From NCBI GenBank assembly GCA_965112735.1, contig OZ218959.1, forward strand, positions 186,001 through 250,000: 64,000 bases of DNA, written 5' to 3'. The notes beneath the pieces were generated by a model. The model saw nothing but the letters and a program-made list of their open reading frames with translations, was not told the DNA's origin and did not search any database. A program made the position numbers and the translations under genes. Source of the DNA: Phaeosaccion multiseriatum. Lineage: Eukaryota; Ochrophyta, other classes. This document shows, in pieces, positions 26,101-33,765 of the stretch; positions within the stretch are counted from its first letter, which is position 1, and each line of letters begins with the position of its first letter.

Positions 26101-26667
26101 ATCCACTGCCATCCCGTGTGCAGGAGCGAACGAGCAAGCGCAACGCTGACGAGAGGGCGCAGCGAGCACGCCGCAGAGCGTGGCTGGCAGGCCAGGCAAA
26201 GCGAGAGGTCAGCGAGAAGCATATGGGCGGGCATATGAGCTCTTCCTTTGCTCTTCCTTTCCTCTTCCTCACAATCTTGTCCTCCTCCTTCCTCCTTCCC
26301 CTCCTGCCCACACCAACAGATGGCAGCAGCGGTGGAGATCCAACGCATCTTCCGCGGCTGGCGAGGTGTCCTGCAGGCGCGCGTGTGGGCCCTCAAACGT
26401 GCCCAAGTCGAAGGCCTCAAAGCCGTCCTGCACGAGGCAGCCACCGCCATCCAGAGAGTGTACAGAGGCCACTTGGGCAGGGAGGAGGCCAGGGAGGTGC
26501 GCATGGAGCTCGCTGAGTGGATTGCGAGGACGAGGGTGAAGGAAGCCCAGGCGGACATTAAGGACTACTGGGACACTCATGAGTGGACGAGGAAGCAGGA
26601 CCAGCTGCTCTCTACGCTGCGAGGCCTGCTGCCGGGCACCAAGAGAAAGGCGACAAAGCTGCAGTAG
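185..26667 (+). CDS. Giant multi-exon coiled-coil protein with C-terminal IQ motifs (5' partial)
   Basis: One gene of about 45 exons, with roughly 3,100 residues visible; it begins left of the window and stops at TAG 26665-26667. Exons were joined by GT-AG (three GC-AG) splice motifs, and every junction from 4449 on keeps the frame. The protein is very rich in Glu, Arg, Lys and Gln, with long predicted coiled-coil or helical stretches, several low-complexity inserts and a basic [10 protein letters not shown] patch. Two IQ calmodulin-binding motifs lie in the last exon ([11 protein letters not shown] and [11 protein letters not shown], about 26335-26500). I do not recognise the family. IQ motifs plus long coiled coils are common in cytoskeletal and ciliary proteins, so a structural or ciliary role is possible but only inferred. 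It is convergent with the downstream PPR gene. Exon coordinates are given in the next four entries. Confidence 0.75.
676..812 (+). repeat. 18-bp coding minisatellite (DSASAM)n
   Basis: Seven tandem copies of an 18-bp unit close to atggacagtgccagtgct lie inside the first visible exon. They encode repeated DSASAM/V hexapeptides in frame. A separate 18-bp run (aagggcaagagcaacaag) lies at about 903-955. Confidence 0.85.
1522..2270 (+). repeat. Intron start with degenerate TAAC/CGTAC-rich sequence
   Basis: First part of the 2.9-kb intron 1522-4448. From about 1790 to 2090 it consists of imperfect strings such as taacgtacccttaacgtac and aaccctaac. These resemble telomeric repeats loosely but never form a regular array. 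Confidence 0.6.
2271..4365. repeat. 2.1-kb CT-rich minisatellite (16/18-bp unit)
   Basis: About 125 tandem copies of CCACCATCTCTCTGTC (16 bp), interspersed with an 18-bp form carrying an extra TC and occasional point variants (ttctc, ctccg, ctgcc). It fills the end of an intron just upstream of the acceptor at 4448. The unit lacks stop codons in several frames on both strands, so it yields meaningless 700- to 830-codon open frames. Confidence 0.97.
4771..4895 (+). repeat. (ACTC)n in intron 4749-4920
   Basis: Tandem ACTC tetranucleotides, pure from 4775 to 4831 and then degenerate, on the pyrimidine side of a short intron leading to the acceptor at 4920. Confidence 0.9.
5047..5330 (+). repeat. 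(GGAA)n starting at a splice donor
   Basis: A GGAA/GAAA tract of about 280 bp begins within a few bases of the donor gtgaggcaagg (intron 5044-5448). An agca-rich interruption sits at 5236-5250. Confidence 0.92.
5552..5865 (+). repeat. 15-bp minisatellite (CATCTGCTGCCTTCC)n
   Basis: About 21 copies of a 15-bp unit fill intron 5550-5915. The unit is open in frame and would read SICCLP, which explains the spurious Cys/Pro-rich frame here. Confidence 0.92.
6130..6226 (+). repeat. 10-bp pyrimidine repeat abutting an acceptor
   Basis: Nine copies of cccctgccct run straight into the acceptor ccccag at 6226, so they form the polypyrimidine tract of intron 6042-6226. Intron 6351-6660 likewise ends in a CTT run (6624-6650) before its acceptor. 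Confidence 0.9.
6857..6958 (+). repeat. (TG)n-rich intron
   Basis: GT/GC-rich alternating dinucleotides fill the 3' half of intron 6727-6958, ending at a TAG acceptor. Confidence 0.8.
7066..7405 (+). repeat. (GGGA)n, about 330 bp
   Basis: Almost perfect GGGA array that begins just after the donor gtaaggag at 7058 and ends in a G-run at 7392-7405. It makes up most of intron 7058-7533. The rest of the intron holds two copies of catatgrtggccaccactgactcac. Confidence 0.96.
8425..8760 (+). repeat. (GGTT)n, then CT-rich intron
   Basis: Intron 8419-8767 has GGTT tetranucleotides directly after the donor gtgagtgg, followed by a CTT/CCT polypyrimidine region up to the acceptor. Confidence 0.85.
8911..9235 (+). 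repeat. Intron: (GTGC)n at donor, CT tract at acceptor
   Basis: The intron opens with gtatggaagtgcgtgcgtgcgtgcg and then becomes almost pure C/T for 200 bp before the acceptor gtcag at 9235. Confidence 0.85.
9401..9685 (+). repeat. (GTAC)n at donor, then CATATGCCTC repeats
   Basis: The donor itself is the first unit of a gtac/gtgc tetranucleotide run (9401-9444). Downstream are five copies of a 24-bp unit containing catatgcctctaatct (about 9540-9660), one of the dispersed word families of this window. Confidence 0.85.
9875..10197 (+). repeat. Intron with G-run/(GGGA)n and dispersed word
   Basis: G-tract and GGGA repeats (9888-9936) follow the donor. A CTGTATYACCAACTGC-type word lies at about 10057-10087, and a CT-rich tract precedes the acceptor at 10197. 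The flanking exons join in phase 0, so no exon is needed here. Confidence 0.75.
10618..11144 (+). repeat. Intron rich in CATATGCCTC units
   Basis: Between 10790 and 11075 the word catatgcctc or a one-base variant occurs more than ten times at irregular 10- to 30-bp spacing, mixed with tgcgtgcc and ttcttgcgtg. No coding signal. Confidence 0.85.
12222..12422 (+). repeat. Intron with (ACTC)n
   Basis: Contains ctcactcactaactcactcactc at 12340-12377 ahead of the acceptor cttcag. Confidence 0.8.
13207..13573 (+). repeat. Intron: (GTGC)n then (GGGGA)n
   Basis: The donor gtgcgtgcgtgcgtgtg grades into a gggga/ggaag purine tract (13245-13440). The second half has no evident repeat and ends in a cagcag acceptor. 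Confidence 0.85.
14017..14409 (+). repeat. Intron with GC donor and CT-rich tract
   Basis: GC donor (CAG|gcaagt). From 14155 to 14380 the intron is an irregular tctctctccc tract. Its end carries caccaacaccaacacc. See exon group 2 for a doubtful coding segment at 14077-14134. Confidence 0.75.
14623..15166 (+). repeat. Intron with duplicated exon end
   Basis: The donor gttagtgtgtg begins a GT array. At about 14657-14705 lies a second copy of the last ~37 bp of the preceding exon together with its donor region. After 14860 come degenerate ctgactgacc units and two tatgcctctaaatcccctcccc copies. Confidence 0.85.
15781..16033 (+). repeat. Intron with three 35-bp CATCCACTGCC units
   Basis: GC donor (ACAG|gcaagt). 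Units of about 35 bp containing catccactgccatctcc and gttcatcccc recur at about 15915-16015. Confidence 0.85.
16349..16903 (+). repeat. (GAGT)n at donor, GT and CT tracts
   Basis: Just after the donor gttagtggaactgtct, a GAGT array of 140 bp (16363-16503) grades into GT/GTGC (16540-16630) and then a tctctc tract (16660-16810) before the acceptor cggacag. Confidence 0.93.
17265..17926 (+). repeat. (ACTC)n minisatellite abutting an acceptor
   Basis: About 650 bp of ACTC, CCAC and CCCT tetranucleotides fill the 3' two-thirds of intron 16977-17926 and run directly into the acceptor actcactcag. Confidence 0.94.
18656..18945 (+). repeat. (GGGA)n, 285 bp, from a splice donor
   Basis: The donor gtgagggaggg is itself the first unit of a nearly perfect GGGA array; a gggt/gagt tail runs to about 19020. 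Intron 18654-19117. Confidence 0.96.
19700..20212 (+). repeat. (GACT)n, about 500 bp
   Basis: GACT tetranucleotides with scattered agac and aaac variants inside intron 19612-20525. The following 20255-20350 holds four copies of gacttgatcgtggtctgt. Then come ctgtcctgacrccc words at 20410-20475. Confidence 0.95.
20683..20930 (+). repeat. 30-bp minisatellite with GAGGCATATGG
   Basis: Eight copies of a roughly 30-bp unit (attagaggcatatgggggtag plus gctggacac) begin right at the donor gtaggctgg of intron 20683-21063. Confidence 0.93.
21532..21722 (+). repeat. (GGGA)n then (AGTC)n
   Basis: The donor gtgagggagg extends into an 84-bp GGGA array, then switches abruptly to agtc tetranucleotides (21616-21720). 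Intron 21532-22004 ends in a CT-rich tract. Intron 21188-21394 holds a CCTT run at 21275-21350. Confidence 0.95.
23313..23804 (+). repeat. Intron with GA tract and AAAGTCGATGTCC units
   Basis: The donor gtgagaggcatatggg leads into a gaga tract (23330-23440). From 23495 to 23700 about eight copies of a 24- to 27-bp unit (ccaaagtcgatgtccatgtc) recur. Confidence 0.92.
23856..24099 (+). repeat. Intron with GC donor and (GT)n
   Basis: GC donor (GTAGAG|gcaagt) followed by a gtgtgtgtctgtgtgtac array to about 24000. Confidence 0.85.
24480..24872 (+). repeat. Intron of degenerate TTAACCCC/CGTTAAC strings
   Basis: Almost the whole intron is made of imperfect ttaacccctccgttaac and cattaacgtgacyc units, like the 1790-2090 segment of the first long intron. 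Confidence 0.75.
25080..25215 (+). repeat. GTCA/CTGT and (GGAA)n in intron 25028-25318
   Basis: gtctgtctgtctgtcagtcagtc (25088-25118), then a 70-bp GGAA array (25150-25215). Confidence 0.85.
25787..26123 (+). repeat. Intron with dispersed GGCAGTGGATGG words
   Basis: Contains two ggcagtggatgg-type words near the donor (25805-25840), a cttgcttgcttg run (25925-25950), and catccactgccatccc words at 26065-26115 near the acceptor. Confidence 0.75.
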
Positions 26668-26829
26668 GCTCGATCCTCACAGTTGGCGTGGACTACAGTC
26701 GGCGTAGTAGGAGCATAATTTGTCAACACTTCAGAGTGGAGAGCATCGCTCGGGAGTTGTGTAGTTACAAATACAACATTTTACTTCTTGTTGCTTCGTA
26801 GTACTAAAAATGCGGCCTATCTCCATATA

Positions 26830-26862
<33 letters not shown>

Positions 26863-27482
26863 GTCTCTGTCTCTGTCTCTGTCTCTGTCTCTCTCTGTCT
26901 CTCTGCCTCTGCCTCTGTCTGGCTTCATCTCTGTCTCTCTCTGTCTGGCTTCATCTCAGTCTCAGTCTCTGTCTCTGTCTGTGGCTCTGGCTCAGGCTCT
27001 GTCTCCATGTTTGTCTCCGTCTCTCTGTCTCTCTGTCTCTGGCTCTGGCTCTGGCTCTGTTGTCTCTGTCTTTTGTCTTTGTTCTGTCGAGCCAAGCTGC
27101 CGAGCTTCCTCTCTTCCTTCCTTCTTTGCTTGCTTCCTCTCTTCTATTCCTTCCTCCCTTCCTTCCATCCATCTTTCTTTTCCTCGCTTCCGTCCGTCCT
27201 TCCTTCCTTCCTGCCCTACAGAGCTTGGGAGCAAGCCCCAACCTTATGTATGTATGTGTGTGTCTATTATAATTAAATATTATTTGTTCGTTGTAAAAAG
27301 ACTTTGGAAGAGTCTAAGAATAGTAGAGGAAGTCTATAGGAGCGAGGCCCTTGCCGTAACGTGACTCTCTCTCTCTCTCTCTCCCTCTCTCTTGACATCG
27401 ATGCTACATGCCACCGGCATCGATCGAGGTCAATCAACTGAAAGTGAAACTGTCACCCCGCTCAGCTGTCCTGCCCACCAAG
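26668..27482. other. Intergenic region between convergent genes
   Basis: No coding signal. It holds the 3' flanks of the giant gene and the PPR gene, a degenerate GTCTCT repeat (26828-27080), a CCTT-rich stretch (27110-27215) and a short AT-rich run (27268-27300). Confidence 0.7.
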
Positions 27483-28021
27483 CTACCACTGCTGTATCAC
27501 CAACTGCTCCAGGCGGCCCACCTCTCTGGCAGCTGCTACGAGAGCTTGGGCCTCCTCCCTGCCCAATTGCTGCCCCGCACAGCTCAGCACCGCCCGCAGG
27601 CCCGCCCTGCCCAGCATCGCGCCCCCCTGGGACTGGGACGACACACCCCCCTGGGACAGCGGTAGGCCCTCCCTCTCCCCCTCCATTGCCTGGGGCTGGA
27701 CCGTTGTTACAATTGCTTGAGACAGGGCCCTTTGGAGGCTGTCGAGGACGGCTTGCACGGCCCGAACGTCGCCATCTGCAGCGGACAGCATCGAGTCGTA
27801 CAGCATGTACAGGGGTTCACTACCCATAGGACTGGGGCTGCTATCACCGCCTCGCCCCCCTCCCTGCTGCTGCTGTACCACCAACTGCCCTCCCTGCCCT
27901 CCGCCGCCATGTTCGTGCAGCAGAGGCAGCAGAATCTTCACCCCTACGGCACCCCTGCCCTGCTTGACAAAACTCTGCAGCACGGCACACAGCAGCAGCA
28001 GGGGGGAGGGCGCCTCAGCCT

Positions 28022-28074
<53 letters not shown>

Positions 28075-31000
28075 AGGAGGGAGCCAATCGCCGCCTGCTG
28101 TATCACCAACTGCTGTCGCTGCTGCTCCTCCTCCTCCCCCTCCTCTAGCACGCCCCCCTCGCCCCCCCCGACGAGAGCCGCTGCCATGGCTTGATAGTGC
28201 ATCACCCCAGGGCGGAAGTCCGCCCTCTGCTGCACACGCGCCCACAGTCCTTGTGCCGCTCGGGTCAGTCCCCCCTGTGCGCACGCTCTCAGCGCCAGCA
28301 GAAAGGCCACCGACGGGGCGCTGCCCATATGACTGGTGCTGCTCCTGCCACTGCGGCCGCTACCGATAGGAGCGTCAGGCTTCGCTGTCCCGCCTTGCGC
28401 CCCTGCCCGGCCTTGATGGTCGACACGCTCCTCCTCCTCCTCGAGGAAGTCAGTGAACACGTCGAGGGCCTCCCTCCATTGCCCCGCAGCGAGGCATGCG
28501 TGCATCGCCGTAGAGTACGCCCAAGGCGACACCGGCACCGCCCTCTGTACCACCAACTGCTGCCCCCCATCCACTGCCATCCGTCCACCCTTGATCTGAT
28601 GCAGTGTGTCCACTGCCTCCCTCCATAGCGGCGGGGACACGCGAGCATAGGCCCTGAGCAGGGCAAGCAGCTCCCTCGGACCGGGTCGCAACTCCGACCC
28701 TCCACTGCCATCCCCCTGTAGCCTGGCAGTGTCCTCCATGTCGCTCAGTAGCTGCTTGCAAAGGGCCCATTGGCCGGTGCGGGCACACACGTCAAGCGCT
28801 GCTCTATAGGCAAGGCGAGGGGTGGGGCGGGGGAGGGAGTCGAGCACAGACAGAGCACAGGATACACCATGCACCTGAGGGGCGGGAGGGCGGGGGAGGA
28901 GGGGATGGCAGTGGATGGGGAGGGGAGGTGAGGGGAGAGGGAAGGGGGGGGGGGGAGAAGGGAGGGGAGGGGAAGGGAGGGGAAGGGATGGGAGAGGAAG
29001 AGAGGGGAAGGGAGGGGAAGGGAGAGGAGGGGAATGGAAGGGAGGGGAAGGGAGAGGAGGGGAATGGAAGGGAGGGGAAGGGAGAGGAGGGGAAGGGAGG
29101 GGAAGGGAGGCAGAGACGCAGGCGGGGTAATGCAGGGTTCAGAACGAGAATGGGGTTGAGGTTGGGGCCGAGGCTGAGGCTGAGTTTGGAGTTTCACACA
29201 GAACGTTCCACGCGCACACACGCACATGCACACGCACACACACACACACCTGCCCAGTGAGGGAGACGAGCAACGCTGCCGCCGTCGGATAGCCGCCCAG
29301 CGACATGGCCACTGCTTGCCTCCGCGCCTCCTCCTTCTCCTCCTTCTTCTCCTCCTTCTCCTCCTCCTCCTCTTCCTTCTCCTCCTCCTCCTCCTGGCTG
29401 GCCGAAGGGCCCCTGTGCCCCCCCTCGCCTGGCGGTGGCCGTACCACCAACTGCTTAAGCAGCCCCTCCTCGAGAAGGCGCAAAGCCGCGGCGGGGTGTC
29501 CCGCTTCCCTTCCCGTCCTCGCCGCGATGACGAGCGACGAAGGTGTGAGCTGCTGGCAAGGGAGGAAGTGAGGCAAAGAGAGGGACGGGAAGGGAAGGTG
29601 TGAGCTGCTGGCAAGGGAGGAAGTGAGGCAAAGAGAGGCAAAGAGAGGGGGGCGGGATGGGCGGGATGGGTCATTGTGCAGAGCGTAAGTGAGACGGACC
29701 TCAAGTCAGTGAAAAGACAGAGCAGCGTGAGAGCGTGCCAGCCGTCAGTCAGTCGGTCAGTCAGTCAGTCAGTCAGTCTGGTAGTCCAACGAGTCAGTCA
29801 GTCTGCCGGTCTGTACCTGCGTGGCTCTGCGTGGCATCTCCTGAAGGACAATCTGTTGAGTGACGTCCCAGCGACCGCCGCTCTCCGCAGCCCGCAGGAG
29901 TGTGTCCCACACAAGGGTGTCAGGACTGATGCCGTCGGCCTCCATCTCGGTAGCCAACCTGACAGAGGGAGGGGGAGGGGGGGGGCGGGGTTGTGTTGGG
30001 CTGTGCCAGGATGTAACCGTAACCAGAGGCCAAAGCGCACATGAGCTACAAGTTGTACTAAAGTAGCACACCTCTACTTCCTCTCTTTCCCATCCCCTCT
30101 TCCTCTTCCTCCTCCTCCCCCTCCTCCTCCTCCGCTTCCTTTTGCACGCACACACGCACGCACGCACCTCAAAGCCGCGTCAACCTCTCCCGCGCGTCCG
30201 CACGCCTGCATAGCAAGCGTCCACGCTACTCTGTCGGGCCTGCACAGAGGTACCCCCCCCTCCTTGTCGCCCCTCATGGTCTGCAGCAGTCGCAGTGCCT
30301 CCCTCCACTGGCCGGCCCTGCCGCACGCCTTGATGGCCAGGCTCCAGTGCACTACGTTGGGCTCCACGCCCGCCCGCCGCATCAAACCCCCCTCCCGTCC
30401 ACTGCCATCTCCCTCCCCCTCCTGTCCACTGCCATCCCCCCCTCCCACGAAAGAAAGAGCTTCCCTCCAACGGCCGGAGAGGGCGAGAGCCTCAAGCACT
30501 GCCGAGAACAGAAACGCGTCAGGTGCGGGTGCGTGTGTGGGTGCGGGCGCCGCCCCCTCTCCCCTTGGCCTCCCCCTGAATGGCTCCAACACGGTGAGTG
30601 CGTCTTGCCAGCGCCCCGCCTCCCCCAACGCCCTCACTGCGCTGCTCAGAGAGCTCAGTCCCAGGCCGCCCCTTCCACTGCCATCCCGTCCCCGCCTTGT
30701 CCTTGTCCTTGTCCTAGGTCCGTCCTCGGCGACCACGGCAGACAGCGCATGGGGGAGGAGGCGCCAGGCAACATCTGCTGCCATCCGCCGCAGTTCCAGT
30801 TTGGCGGCCTCCCCTTCCTCCCCGCCATGGTCGTCAAACTCAAATTCATTGTGTGCATCGCCAAACCGCCATTGCTCGTCATGGGGCGCCCTCCTCCCCG
30901 AGGGAGGCAGGGAGGCGAAGCGGGACGCCTCCGCCGCGCAGGAGAGGAGGGACTCCACCAGGCAGTCGGCACTCCCGTCCCTGTGAGTGGCTGTACCACC

Positions 31001-33729
31001 AATTGCTGGACTGCCATCCCTGCTACTACTTGTACTAGTAATCCTCCTCCCCGCCCTGACCTCCTGCTCCTGTGCTGCCACTGCTGCCACCACTGGCTGC
31101 TGCCGCACCGCCGACGGCAACACCATCACTCCGTCGGCAACAGCGAAGTCGAGCAGCTGCAGTGCCTCTGTCCACCGCCCCGCGCCTCTGCACACCGTCA
31201 CCGCCGCGCAGTACGCGATGGCATCCACCGCCCCCGCCCCTGTCCCTGTCCTTCCTCCTCCCGCTGCTGGAGCTACAACCTCCTCCTCCTCCTCCTCCTC
31301 CCTCCCCCCCGTATGACTGGATAACCAACTGCTGTATGACCAACTGCGGCCGCGCAAGGCGTGCAAGAGCTGCAGAGCACTCCGCCAATCCCCTCCATGT
31401 CCTCCATGTCCTCCATGTCCGTCTCCCTCCCATCCACACGCAGCAATGGCCACAGTGTAGGCTCTGGCGTCCCTCGTCTGTTGCCCCCACTGCTCACTCA
31501 GAGAGCGCAAGAGCTCCACCGCCGCCTCCCCCCTCCCCTTCCCCTTTCGCTCCCACTCCCGCCTCTCCTCCTCCTCCTCCCACTCTCCCTTCCCTCCCCT
31601 CTCCTCCTCCTCTTCCTCCTCCTCCTCCCCCTCTATTGCCGTGCTTGAAACCGTTGTAACTGCCCTGACGGCGTTGCGAAAGAGCGCTATGGGGGGGGCG
31701 ATGTGCGGGCTCTGCTTGAGAGACTCGAGCAGTGAGAGAGCGTCGCCAGAACGGCCCAGTCTGGAGCAATGACGACCACAATGAGAAGGACAGCAAGGAA
31801 AGAGTAGGGGAGGACGCGGGGGGCGCTTAGCACTTGGGGTGCTGCAGGAAAGAGCAGCAACAATGACTCATGTATCGACTGCGATAGAAGAAGGGGGGAA
31901 GAAAGTAAGGAAGGAGAGGAGAGGAGAGAACGGAAGAAAAGAAGGGGCCGTCCTGCAGAGCATGTCCCTCTTAGCAAGGAACCCTATATATACATGCATA
32001 TATATACGCCGTCCGCCCTCCCTACCTTGCACATGCCTCCATGGCGAGATCGAAGCAGCGCTCGTCCGGGGAGATTTTGCTTCTCCAGGCAGAGAAGAGG
32101 GCCCACGCCTCCTCCGCCATTGAAGAGTCAAGGCAGGCTTGCAGGGCGAAGCTGAGGGGCGGGCGAGGAAGGTGGGGAGGGAGGGAGGGAGGGAGGGAGG
32201 GAGGGAGGGAGGGAGGGAGGGAGGGAGGGAGGGAGGGAGGGAGGGAGGGAGGGAGGGAGGGAGGGAGGGAGCGAATTACTCTCAAATGGATTCCTCAGGT
32301 CCCTCAACGCACGACTTTCGTTCCACTCACTCCCACACACACACCCCGTCCACACAGCCTCTGTCCTGACACCCACCCAGACATCCACAGTCCTGACACC
32401 CCATCGTACCTCCACATCTGGGCGTCAGGCCTGATACCCTCCTCGTGAAGCTCCGCAAACAAGCGCAGCGCTGTGAGGCCCGACGGTGGCGGCTGAGCCG
32501 GAGCCTGAGCCCCCTCCCATCCAGTGCCATCCCTCCTCTGAGGTTGAGAGTCCCCCCCCCCTCCCCCTGTGTTCCTGCACAGGGCAAGCAGGCAGTGGTA
32601 GGTGACCCCCGTGGGCTTGATGCCCTCTGCCCGCATGCGTTGGAGGAGCTGCAGGGCCCTCTCTCTGTTGCCGGCCCTACCCAGAGCTCGCATTGCCGAG
32701 GTGTAGAGGAAGGCGTTGAGGGGTACACCCCTGTTGGGCAGATCCTCCAGCAGCTGTGCAAGTGGAGGCGCATGGGGGGTCAGATGGAGGCACATGGATG
32801 ATGGGTCAGATGGAGGCATATGGATGATGGGTCAGATGGAGGCCTATGATGGGTCAGATGGAGGCATGTGATGGGTCAGATGGAGGCACATGGGGGGTCA
32901 GATGGAGGCATATGGATGATGGGTCAGACGGAGGCACATGGATGATGGGTCAGATGGAGGCATATGATGGGTCAGATGGAGGCATATGATGGGTCAGATG
33001 GAGGGATATGAGGGGGTCAGATAGAGACACGTACAGCAAGCGCTCGCTCCCACTGCCCAGCCCTGCCCCAAGCGGTGATGGCGCTGTTGTAGACCATTGC
33101 GTCTGGCTCTAGCCCATGCGCCTCCATGCTGGCCAGCAGGGCCGACAGCTGCTGCACCTGACCGCCCTTGGCCGCGCAGGCGATGGCGTGTGTGAAGCAG
33201 CCCCTGTCCGGGGCAAGGCCGCTCTGCTCCATGTCCTGGAGAAGAAGCATGCAGGTGGGGGTATCTCCACGAGCCTGGGGTAAGGGACCAGAGGATACAA
33301 CCAAAGGAGGTCATGTGGTTATTGAGTCTGTGGCAAACAGCTTCGGGGAGACGAGGAGCGTATCACCAACAAGCCTGTAGCCCCCACTGGGCTGTGCTCT
33401 GGGGCCTCTCCGCTGTGCTCGACACATCCCATCACGCAGTCATAGCTCTCCCTCTCTCTCTTCAGTCCATCCCAAGCTTTCTTTCTCGCTCTCTCTCAGC
33501 CCCCTCACGCCCTGCCCGACCCCACTCTCCCCTCCCAAGCCCACCCACCTTGCACAGCACCAGCAGCAGCTGAAAAGTCTGCTCAGAGGGTGTCAGGCCC
33601 CAATCATTTCGCATCTGCCGCAGCAAAGACATGCCCACGTCCGCCCGCCCCTCGCGAACGCACGCACGGATGGCCAGGTTGAAGGTCTTTACACCCGGGG
33701 TCACCCCATCCGGGGGGGGCAGAGGTGCG

Positions 33730-33765
<36 letters not shown>

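Larger units (their letters stand above)
22005..26667 (+). other. Giant gene, exon group 4 with IQ motifs
   Basis: Exons: 22005-22275, 22410-22934, 23116-23312, 23805-23855 (17 codons, GC donor), 24100-24189, 24389-24479, 24873-25027, 25319-25497, 25630-25786, 26124-26207 and 26320-26667. Exon 22410-22934 starts with a Pro/Ser-rich linker followed by [12 protein letters not shown] and a Gly/Arg/Ser-rich stretch. The last three exons form a basic helix ([16 protein letters not shown]) leading into two IQ motifs, then a short tail ending KRKATKLQ. Confidence 0.75.
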
